The notes beneath the pieces were generated by a model. That model ran no database searches, had not been told where the DNA came from, and was given only the letters and a program-made list of their open reading frames with translations. From Xestospongia muta (lineage: Eukaryota > Porifera > Demospongiae > Haplosclerida > Petrosiidae): a stretch of DNA of 64,000 nucleotides. Below, piece by piece: positions 1 through 12,318 of the stretch. Location: assembly GCA_963693285.1 (NCBI GenBank), contig OY848931.1, positions 4,134,079 to 4,198,078 on the forward strand. The letters are read 5' to 3'. Within the stretch, counting starts at the first letter, position 1, and each line of letters opens with the position of its first letter. The position numbers and the translations under genes are program-made.

Positions 1-488
1 GTCTTTTCTCATACTACATCTGGTATAGGAGAAAGACAAAAAATCTAAAATTATATAACATCTTATTTGAGAAGCCCAGATGACAAGATACTATTTGATA
101 AGAGATCAATGATTTTCTAAAACTAACAGGAAAGGAGATTTTGAGAGAGATATAAAAATAGAAATTAAGGACTCATTCACTAGTAAATATACAAAACTTG
201 GTCATAATAAATGAAGTTTTTCTCTACTTGTCAATGAATTACTAAAGAATATAGAATTATTGTAAATTACTCACTGTGTAATTTATTGGTATGTTGTACA
301 TTTACATGTCAACATAATTATATAGTGAGTAATTTATATAAATTCTAGATTCCATAATCCACTCATGTCAGGTACAAACTAGTTGTTAAAATAGCATATT
401 ATTAATTTTTAGAGTGAATGGAAATTGTCCTGAAGGTATGGCGTTAAATTTAATTATATTGAATTGATTAGAGTGTGTACCTTGTAGT

Positions 489-560
489 TGTAAGGACTGG
501 TATAATTTGGGAGTCAGGAAGAGTTGCTACTATCCAATATATCCTGATGGAATGACTCAT
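489..560 (+). pseudogene. possible relic of a FReD linker exon
   Basis: A short stretch after an AG-like acceptor begins Cys-Lys-Asp-Trp and ends Tyr-Pro-Asp-Gly. It resembles the second exon of the fibrinogen-domain genes further right, which begins Cys-Lys-Glu-Trp-Phe-Glu-Ser-Gly and ends Pro-Asp-Gly-Gln. There is no intact neighbouring exon. The similarity is short and could be chance. The rest of 1-595 holds nothing I can support. Confidence 0.25.
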
Positions 561-595
561 CAATTGGTAAAGGGATTGCAAATATTTTAGCCATT

Positions 596-720
596 AGTTC
601 TCAAGTACACAGCAGACTTACCTCTTGAATCATGTTTACCATTGAATATAGAAAATGAAGGTGTTCTCATTAAAGCAATAATACAGTTGTTCTAGAGTTG
701 TTTCACTTCATTTCTGTTAT
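596..720 (+). pseudogene. decayed fragment of the aGPCR ectodomain exon
   Basis: This stretch is clearly similar to 3155-3290 of the adhesion GPCR gene. The shared blocks include the segment around the Asn-Val-Pro-Ser-Glu-Gly-Val-Leu-Ile-Lys codons and the following block encoding His-Leu-Tyr-Tyr-Val. It carries small deletions and an in-frame stop, has no downstream exon, and abuts the 82-bp satellite. I read it as a third, oldest copy of the reelin-like exon. Confidence 0.6.
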
Positions 721-726
721 GTAAAT

Positions 727-1450
727 AAACAATACATCAATAATACATAAACGACTCCTATATATTACTTATTACATATTGTGTAATATAGTGTATGCTG
801 TACATTATAAACAATACATCAATAATACATAAAGGGCTCCTATATATTACTTATTACATATTGTGTAATATACTGTACGTTGTACATTATAAACAATACA
901 TCAATAATACATAAAGGACTCCTATATATTACTTATTACATATTGTGTAATATAGTGTATGTTGTACATTATAAACAATACATCAATAATACATAAAGGA
1001 CTCCTATAAATTACTTATTACATATTGTGTAATATAGTGTATGTTATACATTATAAACAATACATCAATAATACATAAAGGACTCCTATATACTACTTAT
1101 TACATATTGTGTAATATAGTGTATGTTGTACATTATAAACAATACATCAATAATACATAAAGGACTCCTATATATTACTTATTACATATTGTGTAATATA
1201 GTGTATGCTGTACATTATAAACAATACATCAATAATACATAAAGGACTCCTATATATTACTTATTACATATTTATGTAATATAGTGTATGTTGTACATTA
1301 TAAACAATACATCAATAATACATAAAGGACTCCTATATATTACTTATTACATATTGTGTAATATAGTGTATGTTATACATTATAAACAATACATCAATAA
1401 TACATAAAGGACTCCTATATATTACTTATTACATATTGTGTAATATAGTA
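727..1450. repeat. 82-bp tandem repeat, about 9 copies
   Basis: A satellite-like array. The recurring start of the unit (aaacaatacatcaataat) is found at 727, 809, 891, 973, 1055, 1137, 1219, 1302 and 1384, a period of 82 bp with one 83-bp step. Units differ by only a few substitutions. Each contains a short near-palindrome around the tattacttattacatattg segment. It lies upstream of the adhesion GPCR. The stretch 1451-1830 after it shows nothing recognisable. Confidence 0.95.
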
Positions 1451-1830
1451 TGTGTATGTGTATAATAAGTTTTCTTATTTTTAAAGTCCAATCTAATAAT
1501 TATATAGTCTCTCATTGTAATACTACATATTTTATATTCACAAAATCAATAGAACTCTAAAATCATAAAACATTACCAAGTGACTGTTTGTTTTTTTACA
1601 AACAGATATTGTGATTGTAGAGACTCCACATTGTTACTGATTAAACACACAACACAGACAATATTGATTTTACATACAATAAACAAGTCATACCAGATAT
1701 GTATAATAGATATCTCTAATATATTGTAATAATGTCACTTATAAATGGATACTTGGTAAACATAATAAATTATTGAGTTTGACTGTTAGCATCTAAATTC
1801 GTTATTCCAATAATTATTTCAGGACACAAT

Positions 1831-2228
1831 ATGTATATATTACTATGTGTATTAATTATTAATATGGTGAGTACAAACAAGTATAGAGTTACTGAGTCAG
1901 CATTTAATTTGGTTACTACTATACATCAGAAACATTTCATTACCTGCATTCTTAATATGATATAAAGATAAGAGTTAGCAGCTAGACACTCATAGTTAGT
2001 GAGTTAGTCATGTTTACTGCTGAGTATCTGTCTCATGTCTCTTTATCTGTCAACTAAAGCTGGAGGAGATGTTAAAATGTATGTAAGTTAAATACTATTA
2101 TTATATTACTGGTGATGTATCAATTACATAGTTTAATATATTTTAACATAATTATAGTTACGTTACTGACTGGTCTCTCTCTGTCTATGTCTCTGTCTCT
2201 CCCCTCTCTCCCTCCCTCCCTCCCTCCC

Positions 2229-2270
<42 letters not shown>

Positions 2271-5200
2271 GTGACTTAAAATTCTCACTATTTCTTAAGT
2301 ACATATACTGTACCATTTACTGCCTCATCAGCTGTTGGACCATATCTTTATAACATTATCATTAACAATGATCTACTGTTAAATCAAACAGTACGTTTTG
2401 CATGGAATCAGACATACAGAGCACCTCGTACTAATTGTGATGTGTGGGCGTTAGACAACATCAGTATATCTCTACAACACAATGGATGTTATCGACACAT
2501 ATATCAACAAGATTTTAATAATGGGGAAACCCCTGGTTGGGATCTCATTAACTCAACTATCTCATTTAAATCTAGTCAAAGCAATAGTTTAAATGGATGT
2601 CTTTTTTTACTGGTGGTCCTGACTATCCAAGAGTAACAACTCATCAATCAACATCCCCAATATTAGATCTTCAAGTTATTACATCTGTAATAAGATATTA
2701 AGATGTAGTCTATTATCATAACTAATATATTGATCAACACTTGACAGGTATGTAGTTTTATGTAAAAAATATTTGATTTGACATCTGTTTAGTTAAACAA
2801 AAGAGATTTCATGAATGCTAGGCCTATATCCAAGGGCTATTACTATGCAATTTATAACAGGACATTCTTACATATCATATACATGTCCTTTCTAAGAAGT
2901 CATTTATTTAAGCAAATTCCATAGTAATTAGTAAACAGTATAAATGTTGTTAACATTTGTACAATATATTATTTAGTAGAGAAGTGAGATGAACAAGTTA
3001 AAACAATCAATTTATTTTAACAGTGTGTGTCTCTATCTCTTGTCTCTTTTTTGTCTGTCAACTAAAGCTGGAGATGTTGAAATGTAAGTCAAATACTAGT
3101 GCTGATATAGTCCTGATAACTCACTCTCTCTCTCTCTAGCAACTTAGAATTCTCACTAGTTCTTCAGTATACAAAACCACCTATATTTAATGACTCATGT
3201 TATAAATTGAATGTACCAAGTGAAGGTGTTCTCATTAAAGCATTGATAAACAATACTACAGTTGTTCCACTTCATCTTTATTATGTACATGGAACAGAAG
3301 ATAAAATTCCTAATCACAGGAAAAATATTCCCACAGTGACCTTCATTAACTCATCATTCCTTAATTTAACATATAATGATACTGCATATAATACTAATAC
3401 ATATGCTACATATACTACATATACTGTCCCATTTACTGCCTCATCAGCTGTTGGACCATATCTTTATAACATTACCATTAACAATGATCTACTGTTAAAT
3501 AAAACAGTACGTTTTGCATGGAATCAGACATACAGAGCACCTCGTACTAATTGTGATGTGTGGGCATTAGACAACATCAGTATATCTCTACAACACAATG
3601 GATGTTATCGACAAATATATCAACAAGACTTTAATAATGAGGAAACCCCTGGTTGGGATCTTGTTAACTCAACTATCTCATTTAACTCTAATGAATGTGA
3701 TAGTTCAAATGGTTGTCTTTATTTTACTGGTGGTCCTGACTATTTTGTATCAGCAAGTCGTCAAGCAACATCCCCAATGTTAGATCTTCAAGTTATTACA
3801 CCTGTTACTTTACCATCTTCACCTACTACTTATAAAGAGAATATTTGTAATAATGATGACAATATAATGTAAGTAATGTCTTTATATATCAATAAATGCA
3901 ATATATTTCTTTCTTCTCAGAATTATAAGTTTCTTACTTCAATTAACTCAATTCATTGGACCTGGTCCATGTACTGATAACTCACCTAATGTTATCCTTC
4001 TCTCTCTACATACTGAAGATACCTCATCACCTTTGGCATATTTTGTACCAGTGGGTAACAAATACTGGCCTTATTTTAATGGTAGTAGTTTATATAATGT
4101 TCCAATATACTCTCCTAGTAGTACTGAGAATACATTAATTACAACATGTCTTAATAATAATATGAGTCAATTCTCATTGAGTTGGATACAAGAGAACTAT
4201 ACTATTAATAAAGATATCTGGAGTCTTAGTCAAGTCTATATAATATTGGAACAATATGAGTTGTGTTATAAGAATGAGTGAGTAATATCTCTTTATATTA
4301 TGTTATAATATCTCTTTGTAGATCTTGGAGTCTTTATAATGGTAATATATCCCAATCATTATGTACTAATAAGAGTACATTGATGTTTGATAATGGAGAT
4401 GGGTCATCACCACGTAGTGCTAACCTTTCTCTCTCTTATCATTGTGACATATCATCAGATACTGTAGCAGCCTCTAGTATTGAACCCTCAGTAACCAGTA
4501 TAGCCAGTATGACCAGTATGACTAGTACAAAGATTATATCTACACCATCTCTAAATCCTATAACTTGTCCTACTGATGGTATATGGCCAGAGACACTACC
4601 AGGTCATAATGTCACTGGTTTTTACTGTTATAAAGGAACTGTTAATGGTAAATGATAACTTCTCTTATCCTTACATTATAATCCTCTCTAACAGGTACCA
4701 GACTATGTAAACAAGATGGAAACTGGGATGATAATATTTATTGTTTTACTAGTGAACAATTTAATACTGTATTATCAAAAGTATAGCACTAATATAATTT
4801 ATAATATCATCTCTCACTCTATTACATACACAGATCAATAGTTCTTCCATAACAGCTTTGACAATATTAAGTGAAAATAATGAAGATATAACAGTTGATC
4901 AAACCATTTTTTTATTGTCTACTATTGTTAATAACCAGTTAATCCAGTCACCAGAACCTGTTTCTATTAATTTCACTAAGGTATGTACAATATCCTGTAA
5001 TTAATTACAATTTATTATATTATTATAGTATTTTAATAATGTTATTAATAATGTACTGACAAACAAGACCATTCCTAATAATGAGGTAAATTTATAATTG
5101 ATTAATGATAATTATATTACTAATTACAGGATAAGAGGCGATCTATTGGTAGTCAACTCCTTCTAACATTAGATCTATTTGCACTATATCTCTATAATAC

Positions 5201-7454
5201 TACAGGACTACAGATGATAGGAGATACTATTGGTAGGTATATATATATATATATATTAGTTGTATACTCTATGTCTCTCTTGTATATATAGCATTTACTG
5301 TTAAAGAGATTACAAGTATAACTGGTCCAATTCAAGCAATATCTGTTAATAATAATTCTATTACATTACCTCCTGATATATTTGATAATCTACCAGTTAA
5401 AATAGCTTCATTTTACTACCAAAATTTATCAAGATGGTTACCTCCTGATCATCCTAACCAATCTATCATATCTCCAGTTCTCTCTTCTACTAATTGTACA
5501 GACTGTTCTATAACAGATCTGACTACACCAGTTAACATCTTGTTTAACTTGTCTAGTCAACAAGTATAACAAGACATACTCAGTTGTCATAACAACCATA
5601 TCTCTTCTCTTTCTACACAGATATCAAGTAGCGATAATTTATCATGTGTATATTGGAAGTTTGAATTGTACATAATCCTATCAGTAATATATTGAGTGTA
5701 TTATATCTCCTATTAGATCTGATATAAGATTACCAAGTGGTGAGTGGAACAGTAATGGGTGTGGTCTTATTAGTCAAGAGGGTTCAACAGTAAGATGTCA
5801 ATGTGATCATCTAACACACTTTGCTATTCTACTTAGTCCAGGAGTACCAGTATGTCTGTCAGTATGTCTGTATATATAATTGTCCATTTTATAGATTAGT
5901 GAGAAAGATCATAAGATCCTTCAAACTATAGGAGTTGTGTTATTACCTATCTCTCTGATATGTATGTTACTGACAATATTGACCTATCTTTGTATGAGGT
6001 AAGACACACACACACATATATCAGTGATAGTATATATGTCCATAGATCACTGTGGAATATGGGAAACTATATTCATGTTATGTTATGTAGTAATTTATTG
6101 ATTGCACAACTTCTATTTGTAGTGGGTATTGAACAAACCAAGTATTGGGTATGTGATCATGTGACTGTCACGTGATTATTATTGTTGTGTATGATTTAGT
6201 ATGTGTGTTCATCAATAGCTGTAGTACTGCAGTACATGTTTCTAGTGACATTCATGTGGATGTTAATGGAGGGTGTGGTCTTATACATTGTTTTGGTTAA
6301 GGTCTTTGTCACACGTCCTAAACGCTACATATTAAGTTTTACACTACTGAGTTATGGTCTGTTAATTCTATTCATTGATGTATTAATTATTATGACAATT
6401 ATTAGGTATTCCTGGAGTATATATGTTGATTATAGTACCCATTGGGTATCTTGTTAGTACTGATGAAAACCACACCCACTACTTGTTATACGAGAATGAA
6501 AAACTGGTTGCGTGAGTAATAAAGCTGTAATAACTTAATGATAATATTTATTAATTTATAGATGTTGGCTAAATTATGAGAGTGGATTTATATGGACATT
6601 TATTACACCAGTTATCATAATACTTCTAGTAATTTTAATGGATGAATGGATTGATAATAATGTAATGACACTTTTCAGATCAATATTGGGTTCTTCATCA
6701 TGTCTATTGTTATAATGAGAAGACATCAAAAACATCAACTACATAAAGATCAAACTGCTAATGTCAAGTATGATGGACTTATTGTGTTAATTATCATTTT
6801 TTTTCTGTAGACAAATGATAAAAGCTTCTATATCACTTACTATAGTGATGGGTATAGGATGGCTAGCTAATGTTCTTTTCTTTAGTGACAAATTACTGTT
6901 GATTGCATATATAATGACAGTCTTTATTGCTGGTCAAGGTATTATTATCTTCATACTTTATGTCCCTCTATCTACACCTGTAAGTCTAACTATCATTACT
7001 AGTAGGTATAAATGTCACACACACACACAAACAGGTAAGAAAGGCATACTCAAAATGGTGGTATGATAAAAAGAGAAAATCTCAATTATTCAATAAAATA
7101 TATTTCACTAATCCAACTTCATTACAGACATCAGTGAGTTACAATAATGAGATTATCATGACATCTTATTTCCTTACAGAGTAATGTTAAAAAAACTGAA
7201 AGATCAGTTCCTGCTGCTAATAACTCTGGACAATATAGTCTAGGAACATTTGATGGTATATATGTATATATATATAGCTGGTAATGATCTATTGTTCACT
7301 GTTAGAGAGTACATCAGATACTTTGAAGAAATCTACATTAAAGAATGGTGAACAAAGTAATAAGACTGAACTGCCCATGGATGATTTATCATATTCTAAA
7401 GAAGGAACTGAGTTTGTATCTAGTTTTAAATTCCTAATAGTCGATAAATCATGA
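1831..7454 (+). CDS. adhesion G-protein-coupled receptor with reelin-like ectodomain
   Basis: A predicted cell-surface adhesion GPCR. Exons read in phase are 3140-3868, 3921-4277, 4322-4647, 4695-4780, 4834-4980, 5029-5085, 5130-5232, 5292-5563, 5621-5667, 5717-5849, 5895-5998, 6046-6148, 6200-6356, 6406-6511, 6562-6628, 6679-6767, 6811-6979, 7035-7133, 7180-7255 and 7306-7454. Before these, a 16-nt microexon 3068-3083 and a hydrophobic signal-peptide-like exon 1831-1870 fit the phase but are uncertain. The model gives about 1,143 residues: two reelin-like sub-repeats (20-381), a hormone-receptor-like domain (about 462-510, CPTDGIWP through GNWDDNIYC), a GAIN region with a GPS motif (about 720-768, CVYW, NGCG, CQCDHLTHFA with cleavage expected at His-Leu/Thr), seven membrane segments, and a short tail. 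TM3 has the family MWMLMEGVVLY signature. Intron 6357-6405 uses a weak gtctgt donor but is required to restore the TM4 GIPG motif. Confidence 0.88.
2060..2695 (+). pseudogene. decayed duplicate of the aGPCR first ectodomain exons
   Basis: This block copies 3068-3790. A microexon-like segment at 2060-2078 is followed by an acceptor at 2271 after a CT run and a copy of the reelin-like exon. About 230 bp are missing near 2300 relative to 3175-3410. The correct frame is broken there and again near 2600, where a T run differs. A stop codon then follows. It lies inside the first intron of the intact gene, so it is probably a dead duplicate skipped by splicing. Confidence 0.75.
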
Positions 7455-8178
7455 CATTCATAATATTAAAATGTAATGATGTATTGTGGTTTGTTAGTTA
7501 ATTGAATATGTTGTTGTCATAGTAACAATGTTGAGCTATCATTTCAACCATCTCTATTGTTTTTTAGTCTTTTAGAGTAAACTTATATAATTAATTTAAA
7601 ACAATTAACTTTGTTTAACAGAATGTGGTCCAAAAGGTCACTTTGTCCATTTACAAAAGCCCATTCTTGTCCACATAATATAATATTATGTTCTAACACC
7701 AATTAATTGATATGAATTGATTATGATTGTAATTCTCACAAGTTTACAGAATAAAAAGTGCAGTGTAACTATTACCTGTGAATAATATATTAAGTGGTAT
7801 TATAATCACTATTTTTATTATGTTTAAGTGTTTATGTTGTGGTCTAAAATGTCATTTTATTATATAATATTATTCCATATCCTTCTTAAGTTTGTGTTAA
7901 ACAAATGTTCTATTTTTAGTATCAAAGTTAGCAGCACTCCCAAAGACTATTTTTAGTATCATAATTGACTTTATTGACTTCATATACTCCAGACAGTAGA
8001 CAGCATACTAGTCCCTGGATTCATGAGAAGCCAAGAAATGTACTATTTATACACTTTGAAGTACATACGTGTTTGTTATAACACATTTAGATAACTGCAC
8101 TTGATATGATGCCTAATATGTAAAGAATGAAGGAAATCTATCTTTATCTTTATTGCTCTGTGAAAGAACAACAATAAA
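7455..8178. other. intergenic, no gene seen
   Basis: About 0.7 kb of AT-rich sequence between the receptor stop and the first fibrinogen-domain gene. The only item I can point to is a GTTGTCATAGTAAC palindrome-like motif at 7513-7526 that fits the RFX/X-box consensus. Confidence 0.6.
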
Positions 8179-9170
8179 ATGGTGGCTATCTTGATGTTAA
8201 TTGTTGTATTGTTAACTACTAGTAGAAGTGAAGGATCTTCTGATTGCTTAGCTGAGTATAACAGTTTACTGGAACAAAAAACCTTATCACTCTATGAACA
8301 ATACTGTTGTACGTCCAGTAATAATGGAAAGATATTTCACATTATGGACAATTCAGGCTTGACCAGGTTTATTCCTTGTCCATCTATGTTACCTAGCACT
8401 TGTCCAGGTAAACTAACAATGTGCTCATATGTGTATTGTTTTAATTATTAATAGTGTTTAAAGATTGTAAGGAATGGTTTGAGTCAGGTAGTACTACCAG
8501 TGGTATATATATTATTAACCCTGATGGACAGACACCATTTGAGGTAATAAATAATATTATGTATTGTATTGTATACTGTCCTCTACAGGTCTATTGTGAT
8601 ATGGAGACTGATGGTGGTGGATGGAGTGTCTTTCAGAGAAGACAAGATGGATCTGTTGACTTTTATCTCAATTGGATTGATTATGAGGAAGGTTTTGGTA
8701 ATCTTAGTGGAGAATTTTGGCTAGGTTTGAGTAAAGTACATCATCTTACATCAAATGGAACAAACAGTCTACGAGTGGATCTTGGAGACTTTGAAAACAA
8801 CACAGCTTATGCCCAGTACTCTACATTTAGTATTGGAGACAGTACTACTGAGTACACACTTAATGCAGGAGGATACTCTGGTACTGCTGGAGATGCATTG
8901 GTCACTGATTCAAGTCGTAGCCATGTTGCAACTCGTTCCAATGGTATGAAGTTCTCTACAAAAGATAACGACAATGATAATATTATTGCTTCATGTGCCT
9001 ACATCTGGAAAGGAGCCTGGTGGTTTAATGGTTGTATGCAATCTCATCTCAATGCACCTTATCATCCCAATGGAGGACCAGTTAGTAGTTCTAGTGGAGT
9101 ACTGTGGTTTGACTGGAAAGGTGGTACATACTCACTCAAGCTTACAGAGATGAAAGTTCGTCGTAATTAA
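8179..9170 (+). CDS. secreted fibrinogen-related (FReD) protein, copy A
   Basis: Exons 8179-8407, 8455-8543 and 8589-9170 join in phase to give 299 residues. There is a signal peptide (about 1-19), a short Cys-rich N-terminal module (about 20-77) unlike collagen or coiled coil, a linker with Cys-Lys-Glu-Trp, and a fibrinogen C-terminal domain (about 107-299) opening with YCDMETDGGGW. The DNDND loop and the CAYIWKGAWWFNGC segment are where this family binds calcium and ligand. Ficolin-type proteins of this fold bind acetylated sugars and act in innate recognition; that role is inference here. The third exon is nearly identical to that of copy G (16631-17212). Confidence 0.9.
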
Positions 9171-9239
9171 GTCACTCATTATTATAAACACTATATATTT
9201 GACACAATCAGATAATAATTATTGTTTAACAACTATTTT

Positions 9240-9385
9240 TTTAAATTTTAATTACATACTTTATTACAAATTGTTTGATATGTGTCCAACTAACAACAGT
9301 ATATATCTTCTTATATTATAGTTATTATTGTAATGTTTACTGTGTCATATTGTGAGTATTACTATATTACTAATATTCGACTACA
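9240..9385 (+). repeat. duplicated 3' flank of FReD genes, copy 1
   Basis: A non-coding block starting in an A/T-rich run and containing acatactttattacaaattg and taatgtttactgtgtcatat recurs downstream of other family members at about 11690-11822 and 14412-14545. This shows that gene and 3' flank were duplicated together. Confidence 0.85.
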
Positions 9386-9478
9386 TCAATTATTAATAAT
9401 TATATTAATACAATAATTGTTTTAATTTCATTCCATTATTGTTATGTACACTAACTCAAGTTACATCAGTAATCATTT

Positions 9479-9530
9479 CATCTCCGACAATACAAGAGTA
9501 CCCTCCTACATTAAGTGTGTACTCATTAGA
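9479..9530 (-). pseudogene. inverted fragment of a FReD exon
   Basis: Read on the minus strand, this segment matches the part of the fibrinogen exon encoding Glu-Tyr-Thr-Leu-Asn-Val-Gly-Gly-Tyr-Ser, with a few substitutions. It is about 50 bp long, has no flanking exon, and points opposite to the neighbouring genes. Confidence 0.65.
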
Positions 9531-9899
9531 TAATTAGTATCAATCATTATAACTAAATATTAATGATTGAATAGTAACAATATTTAAGAGTAACCATTAC
9601 TATCTATTGAGTATGTATTAAGTATTCATCATTAGCTACTCACATATACTGATAAACATTCAATAGATAATAATAAATAGTTGATGATAGTTGGTGTCTA
9701 CTGTACTATCCACTGGATACTGTATATCATTAGTAGTTGTAAGTAATGGAAATGGTATAAGTCTTTATCTATTATACTATTTTATTTCCTGTATCACTCA
9801 TTCCTGAGACCTAGTAAGAATTTGGTAATGATAATGGATGTGATCAGTATGACTAGTATAAAGATATATGACCAGTTTATCTAGTGAGTGACCAACTAC

Positions 9900-9985
9900 A
9901 ACATACTAATATTATACATTATAATACATTAGAGTACATCATATTATATTGACATAATGTCACTACTGTGATGTGGTATACAATA
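9900..9985 (+). repeat. duplicated upstream flank of FReD genes B and G
   Basis: The sequence around 9904-9985 (cattataatacattagagt and surroundings) recurs at about 16069-16150, in both cases roughly 75-150 bp before the start codon of a copy with the same first exon. A more diverged version is at 14999-15045. It is likely the duplicated promoter region. Confidence 0.75.
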
Positions 9986-10061
9986 AGGTAAATATTCATA
10001 CATTATCATCACTATTACAACTTAGCATATATATATATATATCTTACAGAGGCTAGTTAAA

Positions 10062-11055
10062 ATGGCAGCTGTTTTCTTTTTGTTAATGTTACCAACTCTT
10101 AGTATAGGACAGGGATCCTCTCACTGTATGGCTGACTGTAACATGGGACAACATGGACCCTCTCTTTATGAACAACACTGCTGTATATCAAGTAACAAAG
10201 GAAAGAGATTTCATTTGAAAGATAATGATCTCACTAGGTTTATCCTCTGTCCATCTACAAGACCTAGTTCTTGTCCACGTAAGATAAGTATATATTGTCT
10301 ATATTTTATTACTATATCTACATCTGTCAGCTCTGGTAATTCTAACAGATTGTAAGGAATGGTTTGAGTCAGGTTATACTACCAGTGGTATATATATTAT
10401 TAACCCTGATGGACAGACACCATTTGAGGTAATAAAATGATATATGTATTGTATCCTATACTGTCCTCTACAGGTCTACTGTGATATGGAGACTGATGGT
10501 GGTGGATGGACTGTCTTTCAGAGAAGACAAGATGGATCTGTTAACTTTTATCTCAACTGGGTTGACTATGAGGAAGGTTTTGGTAACCTTAGTGGAGAAT
10601 TTTGGCTAGGCTTGAGTAAAGTACATCGTCTTATATCAAATGGAATAAACACTCTACGAGTGGATCTTGGAGATTTTGAAAACAACACAGCTTATGCCCA
10701 GTACTCTACATTCAGTATTGGAGACAATACTACTGAGTACACACTTAATGTAGGAGGATACTCTGGCACTGCCGGAGATGGACTAGTTAATGATACAAAT
10801 TGGCCTGTTGCACATAACCACAATGGTATGAAATTCTCTACTAAAGACAATGACAATGATAACGCAAGTGGTGATTATTGTTCAATTTACTGGAAAGGAG
10901 CTTGGTGGTTTAATGCCTGTATGCAATCTCATCTCAATGCACCTTACCATCCCAATGGAGGACCAGTTAGTAGTTCTAGTGGAGTACTGTGGTTTGACTG
11001 GAAAGGTGCTAGCTATTCTCTCAAGTTTACAGAGATGAAAGTTCGTCGTAATTAA
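10062..11055 (+). CDS. secreted fibrinogen-related (FReD) protein, copy B
   Basis: Exons 10062-10278, 10349-10428 and 10474-11055 join in phase to give 292 residues. It has a signal peptide (MAAVFFLLMLPTLSIGQG), a Cys-rich N-terminal module with Cys-Cys, a linker exon, and a fibrinogen C-terminal domain of 194 codons. The DNDND loop and the WKGAWWFNAC segment are present. The stretch between Gly-Asp-Gly-Leu and Asn-Gly-Met-Lys-Phe differs from copies A and G, while the flanks are almost identical. Exon 1 closely matches that of copy G. Probably a secreted lectin-like recognition protein; the ligand is unknown. Confidence 0.9.
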
Positions 11056-11246
11056 CAGTCACTCATTATTATATACACTATATATTTGATACAATCAGAT
11101 AATAATAAAATGCACTAAAGTGCTTAATCTTGCTGCAGTGCGCAGTGTAGATCTATAATGCAGAGTGCATGTACATGTATATTTAACATTCCACAAGGTG
11201 TGGTCAAATTATTTGATGTATCACATGATGCACATTATACAGTATT

Positions 11247-11648
11247 TGAGTAAAGTACATTGTCTTACATCAAATGGAACAAACACTCTACGAGTTTGAA
11301 AACAACACAGCTTATGCCCAGTACTCTATATTCAGTATTGGAGATAATACTACTGAGTACACACTTAATGTAGGAGGATACAATGGTAGTGCTGGAGATA
11401 CAAATTGCCCCATTGCACACAATCATAATGGTAGGAAATTCTCTACTAAAGACAATGAGAATAGTGTTGGTTGTGCCATAGGGTGGAAAGGAGCTTGGTG
11501 GTTTAATGGTTGTATGCAATCTCATCTCAATGCACCTTACCATCCCAATAGAGGACCACTTAGTAGTTCTAGTGGAGTACTGTGGTATAACTGGAAAGGT
11601 AAAACTTACTCTCTGAAGTTTACAGAGATGAAAGTTTGTTGTAATTAA
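11247..11648 (+). pseudogene. truncated, frameshifted FReD copy C
   Basis: This begins inside the fibrinogen domain (LSKVH codons) with no signal, linker or N-terminal exon. A 13-bp deletion at about 11294 removes part of the Arg-Val-Asp-Leu-Gly-Asp codons and shifts the frame. The remainder stays open to a normal stop and retains the KGAWWFNGC segment. Its variable loop reads TNCPIAHNHNG, close to copy B. Non-functional unless joined to exons I cannot see. Confidence 0.85.
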
Positions 11649-12318
11649 CAGTCACTCATTATTATACACACTAATATATAATTGTTGTTTTTTAATTACA
11701 TACTTTATTACAAATTGTTTGATATAAGTCCAACTAACAAACAGTATGTATCTTCTTATATTATAGTTATTATTGTAATGTTTACTATGTCATATTGTGA
11801 GTATTACTGTATTACTAATATTCAAGTTATGTTAATAAAAGCACACAGAGAGGAAAGGGGAGAGGAAAGGGAAGGGGAGGTTACCTCTATTCTAATATAT
11901 ATTAAATAGTGTACAATACATATGTACCTAACTGGTAGACCTGCTGGTAGTGTGATAGTACATGATATGATAAACAATGATATTGTCTACCTATAGTGAC
12001 TCTAATAGTAGCTGCTGTAATAAATGAGAGGAGTTTAATGAGTGTATGTTATGAATCATAAAATGTATTAAATGAAAAATCATTTATGAAAAGGTTATTA
12101 TTGACCTCCAACTATCCATCTATTCTTTTTGTACATCTATTCATCTATACATCCATTCATTCATATTATTATTTATCTATCAATCTATACATGTTTGAGG
12201 AAAACCCTGCTTGTTACAGTTTAATTTGACATTGACTTTGTATTGATAAATTGCTTACTAGAACATTAATCATAACCAAAACATTTATATCTGACCACTC
12301 CCCCCAAAACACTTCAAT
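11649..12318. other. FReD 3' flank copy 2 and plain intergenic sequence
   Basis: About 11690-11822 repeats the 3' flank found after copies A and E. A GA-rich run follows near 11850-11880, and ATCT/CATT short repeats near 12115-12190. No gene is visible. Confidence 0.7.

Noticed and set aside
1831..1866. Strong gtgagt donor at 1867 as the end of the first aGPCR exon
   Set aside because: Splicing there puts the microexon 3068-3083 out of frame into a stop. The weaker donor at 1871 keeps frame, so the 5' model is marked uncertain.
6357..6460. Continuous reading of aGPCR TM4 through 6457
   Set aside because: It ends in a stop and lacks the family TM4 motif. A 49-bp intron at 6357-6405 restores GIPG and the downstream frame.
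11265..11543. Minus-strand frame of 92 codons
   Set aside because: It is antisense to FReD pseudogene C and has no features of its own.
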